NCBI RefSeq assembly: GCF_905475395.1
Contig: NC_058341.1
Span: 76,195,597-76,259,596, forward strand
DNA length: 64,000 nt
From: Chrysoperla carnea
Taxonomy: Eukaryota > Arthropoda > Insecta > Neuroptera > Chrysopidae
Reading direction: 5' to 3'
Position 1 is the stretch's first letter, and every line of letters starts with the position of its first letter. The notes beneath the pieces were generated by a model that saw only the letters and a list, made by a program, of their open reading frames with translations, did not search any database and was not told where the DNA came from. Made by a program: the position numbers and the translations under genes. Below, in pieces: positions 24,290 through 34,411 of the stretch.

Positions 24290-24610
24290 AGATTTACGGT
24301 TACTCTAACAAATGCCGGATAATCAGCCAGGCAACCGAGGACCGTAGGTCTGAGCGGAGAGCCAAACATGCAAAAAACGAATAGGTACGTTGTTGCTGTT
24401 TTATCAGAATTTTAACAGAGATGTTAAAAACAGTTTGCCAAAACATTAGCCAAGTAAGCAGGGACCGTAAGTCTGGGTGGAGAGCCAAAACTGTAAAAAA
24501 AATTTATGTTTGTCTCTTCACTCAGACTTACGTCATTCGATTGTCTGGCTGATGTTTTGGCAAACTGTTTGTAACATTACTTTTAACATTATGACAAAAC
24601 ATCAGCTTCG
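24290..24610. repeat. Hairpin plus direct duplication (GGACCGTAAGTCTG block)
   Basis: Two direct copies of a CC(AAG)..AGGGACCGTAGGTCTG..GGAGAGCCAAA block (about 24325 and 24450) and an inverted third half at 24515-24580 (CAGACTTACGTC, GGCTGATGTTTTGGCAAACT). Non-coding. Confidence 0.6.
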
Positions 24611-24741
24611 TACCTGACCGTTACAAAAAACTTTTAGTTAGATGTTTGCATACATAACTTTAATCAACGCAACCCCAGTACTTCTGAGACTGAGCGTTAG
24701 TAGGGTTTTAAACTAGATGCTTAAATCTTCCTTTATTTTTA

Positions 24742-24745
<4 letters not shown>

Positions 24746-24772
<27 letters not shown>
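24746..24772. repeat. Poly-T tract
   Basis: An uninterrupted T run of about 26; possibly the poly(A) tail of an antisense retroelement, but no body is recognised. Confidence 0.6.
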
Positions 24773-25150
24773 ATCTTTGAATAAGTTCATGAAATTGCTT
24801 ATTTTCAGTTATTTTGAACGGCCTAAAAAATGTATCGCTTTTTAGGTTAAAATTTTGTTGTTAACAAGTTTGGCGACGATTATCGTGTGATTTTGATCAA
24901 ATATTTGATTAGAAAATAAACTGAATTTATATTTTTGACTATTTTTAGCATTTCTAGAAGATTAAGAACTAAATAACTAAGAAGCTAAAAATCAAATTAT
25001 TTACATTTTCATCAAAATCGATGTTTTTTATCGTCAAAAATAAATTATTTTGCAAAATTTCCACTATATATTTTTAATTTTAAATAAATTAAAATAATAT
25101 TGTAACAATTGTTTCTCCATTATGGACATGAAGACGGACCATTACGGACA

Positions 25151-25388
25151 GTTTTTGGTTCCAAAGATGAAGAGAGTCGCTTGGAATGGTGGTAAATTCT
25201 TTCTTGTAACTTTTAGTAATGATTTTAAGTAGTGTGATCAAATTAACTTTTTGAATTTTTTCTCCAAACTCAGAATAAAAAAATTCAAAAAGTTAATTTG
25301 ATCACACTACTTAAAATCATTACTAAAAGTTACAAGAAAGAATTTACCACCATTCCAAGCGACTCTCTTCATCTTTGGAACCAAAAAC
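25151..25388. repeat. Perfect 110-bp inverted repeat with 18-bp loop
   Basis: 25151-25260 and 25279-25388 are exact reverse complements, base for base in my reading. The inner part carries family C ends (AGTGTGATCAAATTAAC); the outer about 79 bp (TTCCAAAGATGAAGAGAGTC and onward) is not otherwise found in the window. Perfect identity implies recent origin, gene conversion or an assembly artefact. Confidence 0.9.
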
Positions 25389-25389
25389 T

Positions 25390-25580
25390 TTCAGCATATG
25401 GTTCAACGATACAATTTCCTACTATCGGATAAAAATAGAGAATAAGAGATCGGGGTCGCCGATGGACCAATCGTGTTCATTCGCAGCTCATTTTTTTCGT
25501 GTTTTTACGGCGCCTAAGATTCTTAAAAATTTTTTTTATTTTTAACTCAATCCGACGGTGTCCGAAGTTAAAAACCGGTT
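25390..25580 (+). repeat. Family C fragment
   Basis: GATGGACCAATCGTGTTCAT, TTTTACGGCGCCTAAG and TAACTCAATCCGACGGTGTC match the full family C elements at 45157-45640 and 52237-53615. Confidence 0.7.
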
Positions 25581-25969
25581 TAGTAATTATACAAACTGAA
25601 GTAAGAACTCATACAGTAATTATTAGAACTTGAATATACAATAGTTAATCGATTGTAACATCGTTAAAATACTCAATCAAACAATACCAATGATAACTTT
25701 ATATAATTTCAAAACACATCGAATTAATAAAAATTATACGAAATATCAAAAATAATATATCAGTGTTTATTTTATTGGACTTCGTATTCATCCCCAAGGA
25801 TTTTCAAAGTCTTGCCTCATAAATTATTAAGACTTTGTGGTGGCAGCATCTTCCCTGGACCATTTGGGGTACTAAACAATATACATGGTCTAAAAATTTT
25901 GAAAATGAAAAAAGTTTCAAGTCATTTACACGAAAATTAACGGAGTTATAATGAAAAGATGTTTTCTCG

Positions 25970-26500
25970 AACCTTTTTTTTATGTTTTCTTCAGCACAAA
26001 AACTGATGAATTTATCACGGGAACTAAAATTAATACTTGCAGCTTTCCAATTTACTTTCATTAGGTACTGACAACAACATGCTCGAAAATTTTTAACAGT
26101 TTCGGATACAGAGTTTTCGAAATATTGCAATTTAAATACAAAAAAAATTTAGAAAAACACGAAAAAATTCTCTTAATCGTTAAATAACTCGAAAAATAAA
26201 TTACAAAAGTTACAAAAAAAGTTTAGAAAGAAAAAATTTAGTTCTTTTTCCGCAGAATATTTTACCTCCCATACTTTTTTTGTAACTTTATTATTTTTCG
26301 AGTTATTTATTGATAAAGACATTTTTTTTTTTTTTTTTTGAAAAAATTGTTTGCATTTAAATTCCAATATTTCAAAAAATATATATCCGAAACTTCTAGA
26401 ACTTTTTCAGTATGTTGACAGTATCTTAATAAAGTAAATTGGAAAGTGGCAAGCATTAATTTTAGTTCCTGTGGTAAATTAAAACATAAAAAAAATGGTA
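25970..26500. repeat. Family E inverted repeat
   Basis: 25975-26170 pairs with 26275-26500 (TTCCAATTTACTTTCATTAG against AAAGTAAATTGGAAAG, TAAATAACTCGAAAAATAAA). Single-arm copies occur at 36180-36460 and 39240-39330. Non-coding. Confidence 0.65.
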
Positions 26501-26944
26501 CGAGAAACTTTCTTTTCACGTTAATTTTTATGCAAATGACTTTAAACGTTTTTCAATTTCAAGATTTTTTATAGTAATTTAAAAAGTGTGCAAATTACTT
26601 TTTTCAATATATACTCCGAATTTAAATCGTCTGTAAACGAAACTATTTAATGTAAGAGTACTGCCCAAAAATGGTCTGGACATAAATTGTAGGAAATTTC
26701 TTCTAGTTTAATTTAGTGTTAGATTTTTTTCCTCGTAAAATGATTCGGAAAGTAGATATCGTTACACAACTGCTTTTCTACGCCATTTTTCCAATATGGC
26801 AGTACCTCAAAATCTATAAAATCACTCATTTTCAAAACTTTCGGAAAATTTTCCAGGTATCCCCTTTTTTGAACCAAATCATAAGAGTATAATACCATTT
26901 AAAATTGGTAATACCATTTCATAGTATCAAATATTATGGTCGTG

Positions 26945-27230
26945 TTCTCAAGTTATCGGCAAAATTTTGAATAAACAAAACATTCAATCAATGTTTAAGC
27001 CACCAGTTGCTCTTGGAAACATCCTCTTGAACGATAAAGGCAAGTTGGCGTACATTAAGAAATCAGGAGCATACAAGTTATCCTGCGAATGCTCATGCTC
27101 GTATATTGACGAGGCAGGAACAGATATTTTGAAAAACGTATGGATGAACACCTTAGATCATATCCCAACAAAAATAATAACTCAGCATTCGCTTCTCATC
27201 TCATAGAAACGAGACATAAACCTAACAAAG
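26945..27230 (+). pseudogene. GIY-YIG endonuclease remnant, probably Penelope-like
   Basis: An open frame reads NILLNDKGKLAYIKKSGAYK then LSCECSCSYIDEAGTDILKN. After a frameshift near 27170 it continues NNNSAFASHLIETRHKPNKG. The order KSG-x-YK, C-x-C, YIG-like and the later SAFA.HL...H is that of GIY-YIG endonuclease domains carried by Penelope-like retroelements. Here GIY is GAY and YIG is YID, so catalytic motifs have decayed. No reverse transcriptase was found upstream. Confidence 0.7.
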
Positions 27231-27699
27231 GGTATTATTATTTTACCTGTTTTTGTTTATTTTGTTACAACCTGTCCACAAATATTTAGTACAGAAATAA
27301 CTGTAAGTTTCTTGTTTGAAAATGACCGTAATGGTGAAACATATAGTTAGAATATTATTTTAATTTATTTAAAATTAAAAATATATAGTGGAAATTTTGC
27401 AAAATAATTTATTTTTATTTTTTATAAAGGAATTCCAAAAATTAACGCTCGAAAAAACACTCCATAATCGTTAATCTTGTTGATAACAAAATTTTTGCCT
27501 GAAAAAGCGTTTTTATAAAACGTCGACATCTCGAAAACGGCGAGGTTATGTGAAAATGTCACAGGCCAAATATTGTTTAGAAATGCCCGAAATATAAGAT
27601 CCAACTGGTTTTTAATCAAAAATTTAATCAAAATCACGCAATAATTGTTAATTTTGTCCATATCAAATCTTATCAAAATAACTTTTTGTTTTGAACACT

Positions 27700-28795
27700 T
27701 AAGGTGTACTTTCATGATGACGCTTGACGCTGGCTTTGAGCGACAAATTAGAATTTCATCTAGCTGAAAAAATTGAACTATGTGCAGCGTCAAATTTAAA
27801 AGATGTAAGTTCATGATGACGATTGACGACGGCTTTGAGCGTCAAATTAGGAATCCACCAAGATGAACAAAATAGAACTTTGTCAAGCATCAAAATGTAA
27901 AAAGAAGCGACAAAAACAAAAAAGTTTATTAGTCCATAACCTCATTTTTAATAAGACACATAGTAATGATAAACAACCATATCCATAATGGGTGGTGACA
28001 GGGTTGCAGAAAGTTTTCATTCAAGTCGCTCCATCTGTGATCGAAAGTCGCAAAATATTCTGAACAGTCGCCCAATAAAAGTTTGAAAATACCTTAGACA
28101 TAACAGACTTGAATTTACCAGGTAATTTGAAATTGATTTTTTCTAAATAAAAATGCTGAGAAGAACTAAAATAAATTTTTGTATACTCTTTTATAATATA
28201 ATAATTTCAGAGTCAATGGAAAACTCAAGAATATGAATTTGATATATATCTTTATTTAAATAAGTGAAATTTATTACTTTTCACACTAAAAAATACAGAG
28301 TACAGCAGATTTAGTAGGTGCCTGTACTGAGGAATGAAAAGCGCCTAATTTGCGACTTGTCGCCCAAACTCAAAAAAAGGAGCGTATCCATGAAAAAAAT
28401 CGCCCAATTCGCGATAAATCGCCCCATCTGGCAACCCTGGGTGGTGAATGTGGTGAACATGATTATCAATTGTTCAAAAAAATTCTTTGGAAATGGCAAT
28501 CAATTGAAAATAAAAAAAATTTTAAATTAAACCTTTATTCTCGTTTTATAATTTATTTATCCAATGCTCTAAAAATTAATCCTGATTATAAAAATAGAAT
28601 TTACTTTTCTATGATAAAAAGTCAGTTTAGGTCGTTCTGCCATCTATATGGGAAAAAAATCTTCTGTAGCGTCAAATCGTAAAAAGCTAAACATTGTTTC
28701 GAGATGGCAGCACGGCCTAAACTAGACACGTGATCTAATTTGACGCTCAAACTCAGCGTTAACTTAAGCATCATCATGGAAATACACTTTTTATA
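27700..28795. repeat. Inverted-repeat element carrying the hAT MITE
   Basis: The left end AAGGTGTACTTTCATGATGA at 27702 is the near inverse of 28740-28795 (GCATCATCATGGAAATACAC). The left arm is tandemly duplicated (27706-27800 and 27803-27900, both with GGCTTTGAGCG). A small stem at 28620-28645/28700-28728 (GTCAGTTTAGG...CCTAAACTAGAC) lies inside. The hAT MITE is inserted in the middle. Confidence 0.7.
27999..28439. mobile_element. hAT MITE with 8-bp target-site duplication
   Basis: Starts CAGGGTTGC and ends GCAACCCTG, the classical hAT terminal sequence. It is flanked on both sides by GGTGGTGA (27991-27998 and 28440-28447), an exact 8-bp target duplication. 441 bp, repeated TCGCCC-type subterminal motifs, no transposase. 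Confidence 0.92.
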
Positions 28796-28799
28796 CCTA

Positions 28800-29788
28800 A
28801 AAAAAACTGCTAGGTTTAGGAAATAATGTCAGAGGACTAAATCGCTTAGCATGGTTCAATATAACATCCAATTTTTTGTATTTTTCATGTTTTTTCAGCA
28901 CGATTAGTTATTACGAACTTGTAGACGAGTTCACGTCCGTAAATTTAAGGAACACACTTTTTGATTAAACTGACTTTTTTCTATGCCCACATCGGAACAG
29001 CTCCGAAAAATCGGAAATGTACTTTTAAATTCTGACCTCGAAAGCCTTATTTTCTCAACTAAATTTCAATTCAAGATTAACTTTCCCTTCTTACTCAAAC
29101 CGTTAAATTTAGAGAAAAGGTGAAAATGACAAAAGTTGTGTTTTACGGCAGCCTACAATTTTCATTTGAGATTTTTTTTCTATATTTCAAATATTTAAGC
29201 GGCTGTAATAAGAAACCCTTAACAGGCCTCACAATAATTTCAATTTTAGAGAACATTTAAGTACCGATACTCAACAGGGAGGAACACACATTGACTTCAC
29301 GTTCACACAACAGCTGACAGAATATCCGCGATTTTGCTTTATTTTGAACCAAACCTAACTTTTCTTGTACAAATAAAAATATTAGTATTGACACCAATAA
29401 TAATGGTAAATTCTAGATACGAAATCCTGAATATTTCAAATTTATATTTAAATAAATCATATTGCACGGAAACGATATTTCAAAAACTTGGTTATGTCGT
29501 TGTTATGTAAACTGATTGTAAACTTCTTTGTGTATTTCTGTTTACAATAAAATAGGATAGATGACTCATTAACTTAAAAATAATTTAACTAATTAAAAAT
29601 TTAAAAATAATCATTTTCACAACACAAATCTTTGATAAAATTAAATCACATGTCCTATTGATTGCACAATTCAGATATTATAAAACAATAAAGCCCATAT
29701 GAAAAAAAAAATATTTGAGTAAAATTACATTAATATGAATGCATAATTAATTAGAATAAAGAAATTGAACACACAAAACAACACACAC
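28800..29788. other. Rab39 intron, nothing recognised
   Basis: No repeat partner or coding signal seen between the inverted-repeat element and the donor of exon 1. Confidence 0.45.
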
Positions 29789-29896
29789 CTCAGCAAATTT
29801 TCCATCCGTGAAATATTTTAATAGTGAACTTTTTCCTACTGTACTGTCACCGATTAAAATTAAACGAAACTGATAATCAAACATAGGCTCAACCAT
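29789..29896 (-). CDS. Rab39: Rab39 small GTPase, coding exon 1
   Basis: First coding exon, residues 1-36 of a 218-residue Rab GTPase acting in endo-lysosomal and autophagic membrane traffic. It opens MVEPMFDYQFRLILIGDS and carries the P-loop GDSTVGKS at residues 16-23, which binds the nucleotide phosphates. The exon ends in GCT GAG (A-E) followed directly by a GT donor (29788-29787), so the join to exon 2 is phase 0. The start ATG (29896-29894) is the only one that leaves the usual short Rab N-terminus before the first beta strand. The N-terminus, P-loop and the bridge KYFTDGKFAE into the switch I half of exon 2 fit the Rab39 subfamily. The gene is divergent from Ctr9, whose ATG lies 13.8 kb away. 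The exon pair and the intron phase are read directly; the subfamily name is from recognition, not a search. Confidence 0.93.
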
Positions 29897-30339
29897 TTTT
29901 ATTAAATTTTAATTTTTATGACATTCTAAACAACACAAGGATATTATTAATTTTTTATTTTAAAAAATACACTTTTTTTTTTGTTATGTTAATTAAAAAT
30001 GAAATGTTTTTTATGTACGTCGTAATATTTTGATTCTGTCCTTGTCACAAATTTCGTTTTAAAATAAATTTAATATTTATTGAATATCTTTGGATTGACG
30101 TTAATCTATTCAACTCAGCTGACAATGACAAACAATCGCCTAGCATCAGTTACGATAACTAACTTAACTATACTTTGGTGGTGCTATGGTACAATTACTT
30201 TCTACTTTATCGGTTTGTGTGGTACTTAGTTAGCATAGAATTGTACAAAAATTTAAATTTTAAATAAATTACCTATTATTTATTCTTAAATTACTCTCTA
30301 CTATGGTGTTTTTAACATAAACTGACATTCACAATATAT

Positions 30340-30560
30340 ATTTTTATACCATGTATATGAAATATACCAAGGTTTACTAGGTTTAGTCCCAAGTTTGAAC
30401 GCAAAAAAATATTTATGCTACAAGCAAAATTTTGGGATAGGTGTTCATAAAATCACCTAATTAATATCGATAACTCAAAAACGAAATGAGATATGAACCT
30501 GAAATTTTTATAGCGTGCTTAGGACGTAAAAAGTAAGGAAGAGCTGGTAAATGAACATTG
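30340..30560 (+). repeat. Family A interspersed repeat, truncated copy
   Basis: TATACCATGTATATGAAATA, then TTTAGTCCCAAGTTTG, GGTGTTCATAAAATCACCTA and GTGCTTAGGACGTAAAAAGT; lost after about 30560. Confidence 0.75.
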
Positions 30561-30659
30561 TAGAATCTACTTTTTTTACCTTTAAAAAAGGAGGCTAGGC
30601 CTCTCTCCCCCTTGAGAGGTCGATTTTTTTGTACGAAGTTTTTGCAACCTAATTTAAAT

Positions 30660-31730
30660 AACTGTGTCAGTTTAGAATCGCTTAATTGATTTATACTATG
30701 GGAGGTGGTTGCCTAAATTTTCCAACCGATTTGGGTTTGCAACCTATTTTTGGAATGTTTCTTATTGCCCGTTTCTGATTTGTTTGCAGGCGGAGAGGCT
30801 AGATAAAAAAAACGTAACAACTTTTTGTGCAACAAATATATTTTATATCTATGGAAACAAAATAAAGTGTAACAAAAAAACGAAACTTATGTAATAATAA
30901 TTAGGTAATTGATTCTGATCTTTGGTTATTTCTTATTATTCTGTTATTAATAAGAAAATGTCTACTGTCAGAACTTGATAAACGAAAACTTGATACATAA
31001 TTAAATAATATATAATTTAAAACAAAAGAAACATAGTTCCTACAGAGTGTCCCACAACACCTCTCTTATCGTTAAGACAAATTATTTTGGAATTCGCTTC
31101 CAGACTATTGGAGGTGTTCATGATTGATCCTTTCAAACTACCTTCAAACCATTAGCTCTCATTAATTGGCGAAAAATGCAGTTTTCTCTATTTTGGATTT
31201 TTAAGCTTTGTGAGTGAGCGATATGGCCTACAGACATAGTTTTTTGCTTATATTAAAGCTTATAACATTTGCTTTAACATCTTGCCTCATGATTTTACCC
31301 ATAAAATTAGTATTTGCCTCGATATCTAAGTTGAAAATAGACCAAGTATGAAAATTTCACTTTTTTCGAAAAAATGGCCAATATTTGGAGAGCTGTATCT
31401 CAGTAAGTAGTAAACCTACAGAGCTGGTTTTGGTTTCAAATTATAGCACTTTTCTTCTTTTAAAAAAACTTATAAAAAATATTTTTTGAAGAAATGCATA
31501 GTTTTGGACTTACATTGAGAAAACCAAAACAGGGGTAAAAATTTGGCCGCCATCTTGAATATCTCACTTCCGGTCGAGATTTCGGTTGGACAACCGGCAT
31601 ATTCGAATTCAGCAGAGTCGAAATATTGGGGCAAGACCTTTTGCCCAAAAGTAATGATTTGCTTCTAAAAGTTATATTTTCTGAAATTCTTTCTATTTTA
31701 ATTGTGAAAATAAGAGAAGAAATTGCATAA
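30660..31730 (+). repeat. Family B repeat, copy 3
   Basis: Same block order as 19620-20640 (GGAGGTGGTTGCCTAAATTT, ACAAAATAAAGTGTAACAAA, GTGAGTGAGCGATATGGCCT, TCCGGTCGAGATTTCGGTTG). Direct orientation, without an intact frame. Confidence 0.75.
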
Positions 31731-31813
31731 ATAATATTTTTTAAATGTATGTAAACATAGTTAATTATTTAAATTTTTTTAGAAAATAATATTAAATCTC
31801 TGTGTATTATAAA

Positions 31814-32243
31814 CTAGAGTGATACCCACCCGCTTCGCTGGGTTTAAAAGTTAAGATTGATAAAGTTTGCTCCCGCTTGTCCCTTTTCTTTAACACTCGA
31901 AATAATGATGGGGATTGTTTTACACAGGTAAAATACATTATTGTTTTAAATGTATAATAGTAATTATTCATTGAGTATATTAGAGAAGATGGGCTTGAAA
32001 TATTTTATATTGACTATTTTTACAGAAATCTGTAATTTATGGTAATTTCAAATGTCAAATTAAATTTTTTTATTTATTTTTTAATATATCTTTATAAATT
32101 ATAGTTCATGTGTTATTCTGATATATCAGCTATATTGCTGTACAGTTTCATTAAAAACCATTCGCTAGTTTAAGCGTGAAAGTGTAACAAACAAACAAAC
32201 AAACAAACAAACAAACATGCTTACTTTGGCATTTATAATATAC
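31814..32243 (-). mobile_element. Helitron-like element, copy 1
   Basis: Read on the minus strand, it ends in a short GC hairpin (CCAGCGAAGCGGGTGGG) and CTAG followed by T (31813). Its 5-prime part includes the (GTTT)n tract (plus-strand AAACAAAC at about 32188-32217) and GTGTTACACTTTCACGC-like sequence. Its 5-prime end abuts the next copy. Non-coding. Confidence 0.65.
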
Positions 32244-32690
32244 TACCCACCCGCTTCGCTGGACTTAAAAGTAAAGATTGATAAAGATTGCTCTCGCTTA
32301 TCCACTTTCTATAACACTCGAAATAACGGTAAGGATTGTTTTACATAGGTCAAATATATGTATGGTTTTCTATTTTTTAATAGTATAAAAGTCGTAATTA
32401 TTCATTGAGTCTATCAGCAAAGATGGCCGTGAAATATTTCATATTGACTAGTTTTACAGAAATCTGTAATTTATGGTAATGTCAAATGACTACTTTTACA
32501 GAAATCTGTAATTTATAGTAATGTCAAATGTCAAATTAAATTAATTTAAAATTTTTTTATTTTTTTTTTTATTAATATGTCTTTATAAATTATATCTCAT
32601 GTATTATTTTGAAGTATTAGCTATATTGCTGTACAGTTTCATTAAAAACCATGTTTACTTTCGCAATTATAATATAATAGAGATAGAGAT
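32244..32690 (-). mobile_element. Helitron-like element, copy 2
   Basis: Same family, directly after copy 1 and in the same orientation (TACCCACCCGCTTCGCTGG). Distinguished by an internal duplication of TTTTACAGAAATCTGTAATT, which it shares with the copy at 42696, so those two belong to one subfamily. Confidence 0.65.
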
Positions 32691-32705
32691 AAAGATGTGA
32701 AAGTA

Positions 32706-33572
32706 CAGGGCCGGATTTAAATTACTGCCGCCCTGGGGCACTGAAGAAAATGCCGCCCTATGACTGAAATTTTATTTTAATAGTTTTGATATCTTATTTT
32801 TTAAGAATTAGAATAACTAATTAATTGCAGAAAAAAGAACCGCTTCATAACGAGCTGACCATCTGGTTGCAGATAAAGTTTTTAACGCAATTCTTTTTTT
32901 CAGTATGAGACTGTAAGACTTCCCAGCGATGCGTCGATGCAGTATAAAAGTTGTATAAAGTTTGTACTGTTTGAAAGAATGACGCAGCTTCTGGGGCGCA
33001 TTCTACTGCGTGAACTCCAACTAAATTCATAGAATGAGCAGCACAAGGAGCATGTTCTGCAAGATATACTTTCATGAATTCTTGCCTGTAATCCCGAATA
33101 AATCCCTGATACATTATTCGCGTTATCATATGACTGACTCTGACAATCTGAGAGATCAAGATCAAAAAACTCAAGAACAGATAATACAGCAACTAGCAAA
33201 TCTTCAGCTTTATGTCCAGAGTTCTCAATAAACATGAGAAAAAAAAATTTTTTTAATTCTTCAAAAAAAAAAAAAACTATATTTATCAATTCCAGAAAAA
33301 AAATAAAAAATTCAATTTTTTCAAACCTTTATGGAAATAAATTAATTTTATTTTAATAGTTTTCACTTAAATTTAATATATTATAATATACAAAATTTTA
33401 ATTTGATACATAATGCAATTATATTTCTTGAAAGATCAAATGTTTATTTAAAAGAATTAGTTATTTATATATTGTATAGAAAATGTTTTCTCACTTTCCA
33501 AATTTTGCCGCCCTAGAAAATTTGCCGCCCTGGGCGCTAGCCCCGACTGACCCTAGTGTAAATCCAGCACTG
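32706..33572. mobile_element. hAT element with 8-bp target-site duplication
   Basis: Starts CAGGGCCGGATTTAAAT and ends TAAATCCAGCACTG, with exact 8-bp duplications TGAAAGTA at 32698-32705 and 33573-33580. It interrupts a plus-strand Helitron-like sequence that resumes at 33573. Internally deleted; it carries the transposase remnant on the minus strand. Confidence 0.92.
32834..33250 (-). pseudogene. hAT transposase remnant (ZMYM-type)
   Basis: Minus-strand pieces in two frames: HKAEDLLVAVLSVLEFFDLD, then SQSYDNANNVSGIYSGLQAR, and after a frameshift HAPCAAHSMNLVGVHAVECA, FFQTVQTLYNFYTASTHRW. After a second shift comes TLSATRWSARYEAV. The YDNA..MSG, CAAHSLNL and TRWSAR blocks are typical of hAT transposases related to vertebrate ZMYM proteins. 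N-terminal zinc finger and dimerisation region are gone; at least two frameshifts. Confidence 0.88.
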
Positions 33573-33988
33573 TGAAAGTAAGAATATTTATTTGTTTGTT
33601 ACACTTTCACGCAAAAACTAGCGAAAGGATTTGAATGAAACTATACAAAAATTAACACATGAGCTATAATTTATAAAGATATAATTAAAAAAATTTTTTT
33701 AAATAAATTTATTTTTTTGACATTTCATAAATCAGGGTGAAGGAGACAACTTATGGACAATGGACATTTGTCAACCAAGGTTATCAGACATACTTTTTAC
33801 ATTCAAAAAAAAAAATTGAAAACTGAATAATTATTTGACATTTTATAAAACATGAAAGATACAATTTATGGCCTTTTCCATTTTTATGTTACCTTTATGG
33901 CAATAAAAAAAATTGCATATTATTTTAATTTTAAAGATCTTGTCAATTACTTATGGACAACGCGGGCGGAGCCAGGAGTACAAGCTAG
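33573..33988 (+). mobile_element. Helitron-like element, plus orientation (3-prime part)
   Basis: Resumes after the hAT insertion with TTGTTTGTTACACTTTCACG, and ends CGGGCGGAGCC...ACAAGCTAG followed by T (33989). The 5-prime portion lies just left of the hAT element, so two members of the family meet head to head near 32690. Confidence 0.6.
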
Positions 33989-34060
33989 TTTTCAATATAA
34001 ACAAGTATTACAAATAGACATGTATCAAGTAGTCCAAGTAGACATATATGTATTTATTAA

Positions 34061-34411
34061 GGAAGTGCCCTCACCAGTAACAGAAAAAAATAAATTAGTA
34101 GAAAATGATCCAAATTTTTAGTATGTTGTAGTTAACGATACATATTAATAAATCCAAAAAAAATTTGGGTATCTTATCGATCAATTAAGAGACTAATTAA
34201 TTAATTAACAATACACTAAATAACATAGCATGATATGAGGATGGTATGTTATTTAGTGTATTTTTAATTAGTAAAAACTCTCTTAATTGATCGATAAGAT
34301 ACCCAAATGTTTTTTTTGATTTAATAATATGTATCGTTAACTACAACATACTAAAAATTCGGATCCTTATCTACTAATTTATTTTTTTCTGTTACTGGTG
34401 AGGGAACATCC
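34061..34411. mobile_element. TTAA-flanked MITE, compact copy
   Basis: TTAA at 34057-34060 and 34412-34415. Ends GGAAGTGCCCTCACCAGTAA and the near complement. Arms of about 140 bp share GTATCGTTAACTACAACATA and TATCTTATCGATCAATTAAG. Same family as the expanded copy at 54893-56321. Confidence 0.8.

Larger units (their letters stand above)
24840..27670. repeat. Large composite fold-back enclosing GIY-YIG remnant
   Basis: Left 25030-25107 (AAATTATTTTGCAAAATTTC) is the inverse of 27350-27418, and 24855-24920 pairs with 27600-27675 (GATTTTGATCAAATATTTGA-like). The interior includes the perfect hairpin at 25151-25388, a family C fragment, an inverted repeat at 25970-26500 and the GIY-YIG fragment. 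Confidence 0.6.
13107..29788 (-). other. Rab39: Rab39 intron 1 (16.7 kb), filled with transposon debris
   Basis: GT at 29788-29787 and AG at 13108-13107 bound a phase-0 intron that separates the P-loop half of switch I from the TVGVDF half. Almost all recognisable content is mobile DNA: a DDE transposase remnant, one Helitron, three composite fold-backs, a perfect 110-bp inverted repeat, a GIY-YIG fragment and a hAT MITE. I saw no second host gene inside it on either strand. Stretches with nothing recognisable are 20776-21690, 23665-24285 and 28800-29788. Confidence 0.88.

Noticed and set aside
25804..26130. 108-codon reverse-strand frame
   Set aside because: Overlaps the family E repeat; related copies do not keep it open.
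27422..27814. 130-codon reverse-strand frame
   Set aside because: Crosses the arm of one inverted repeat into the tandemly duplicated end of another, so it is a composite of unrelated repeats.
32188..32217. AAAC repeat considered as a telomere- or CRISPR-like array
   Set aside because: Simple tetranucleotide tract that is a normal part of the Helitron-like family; no spacers.
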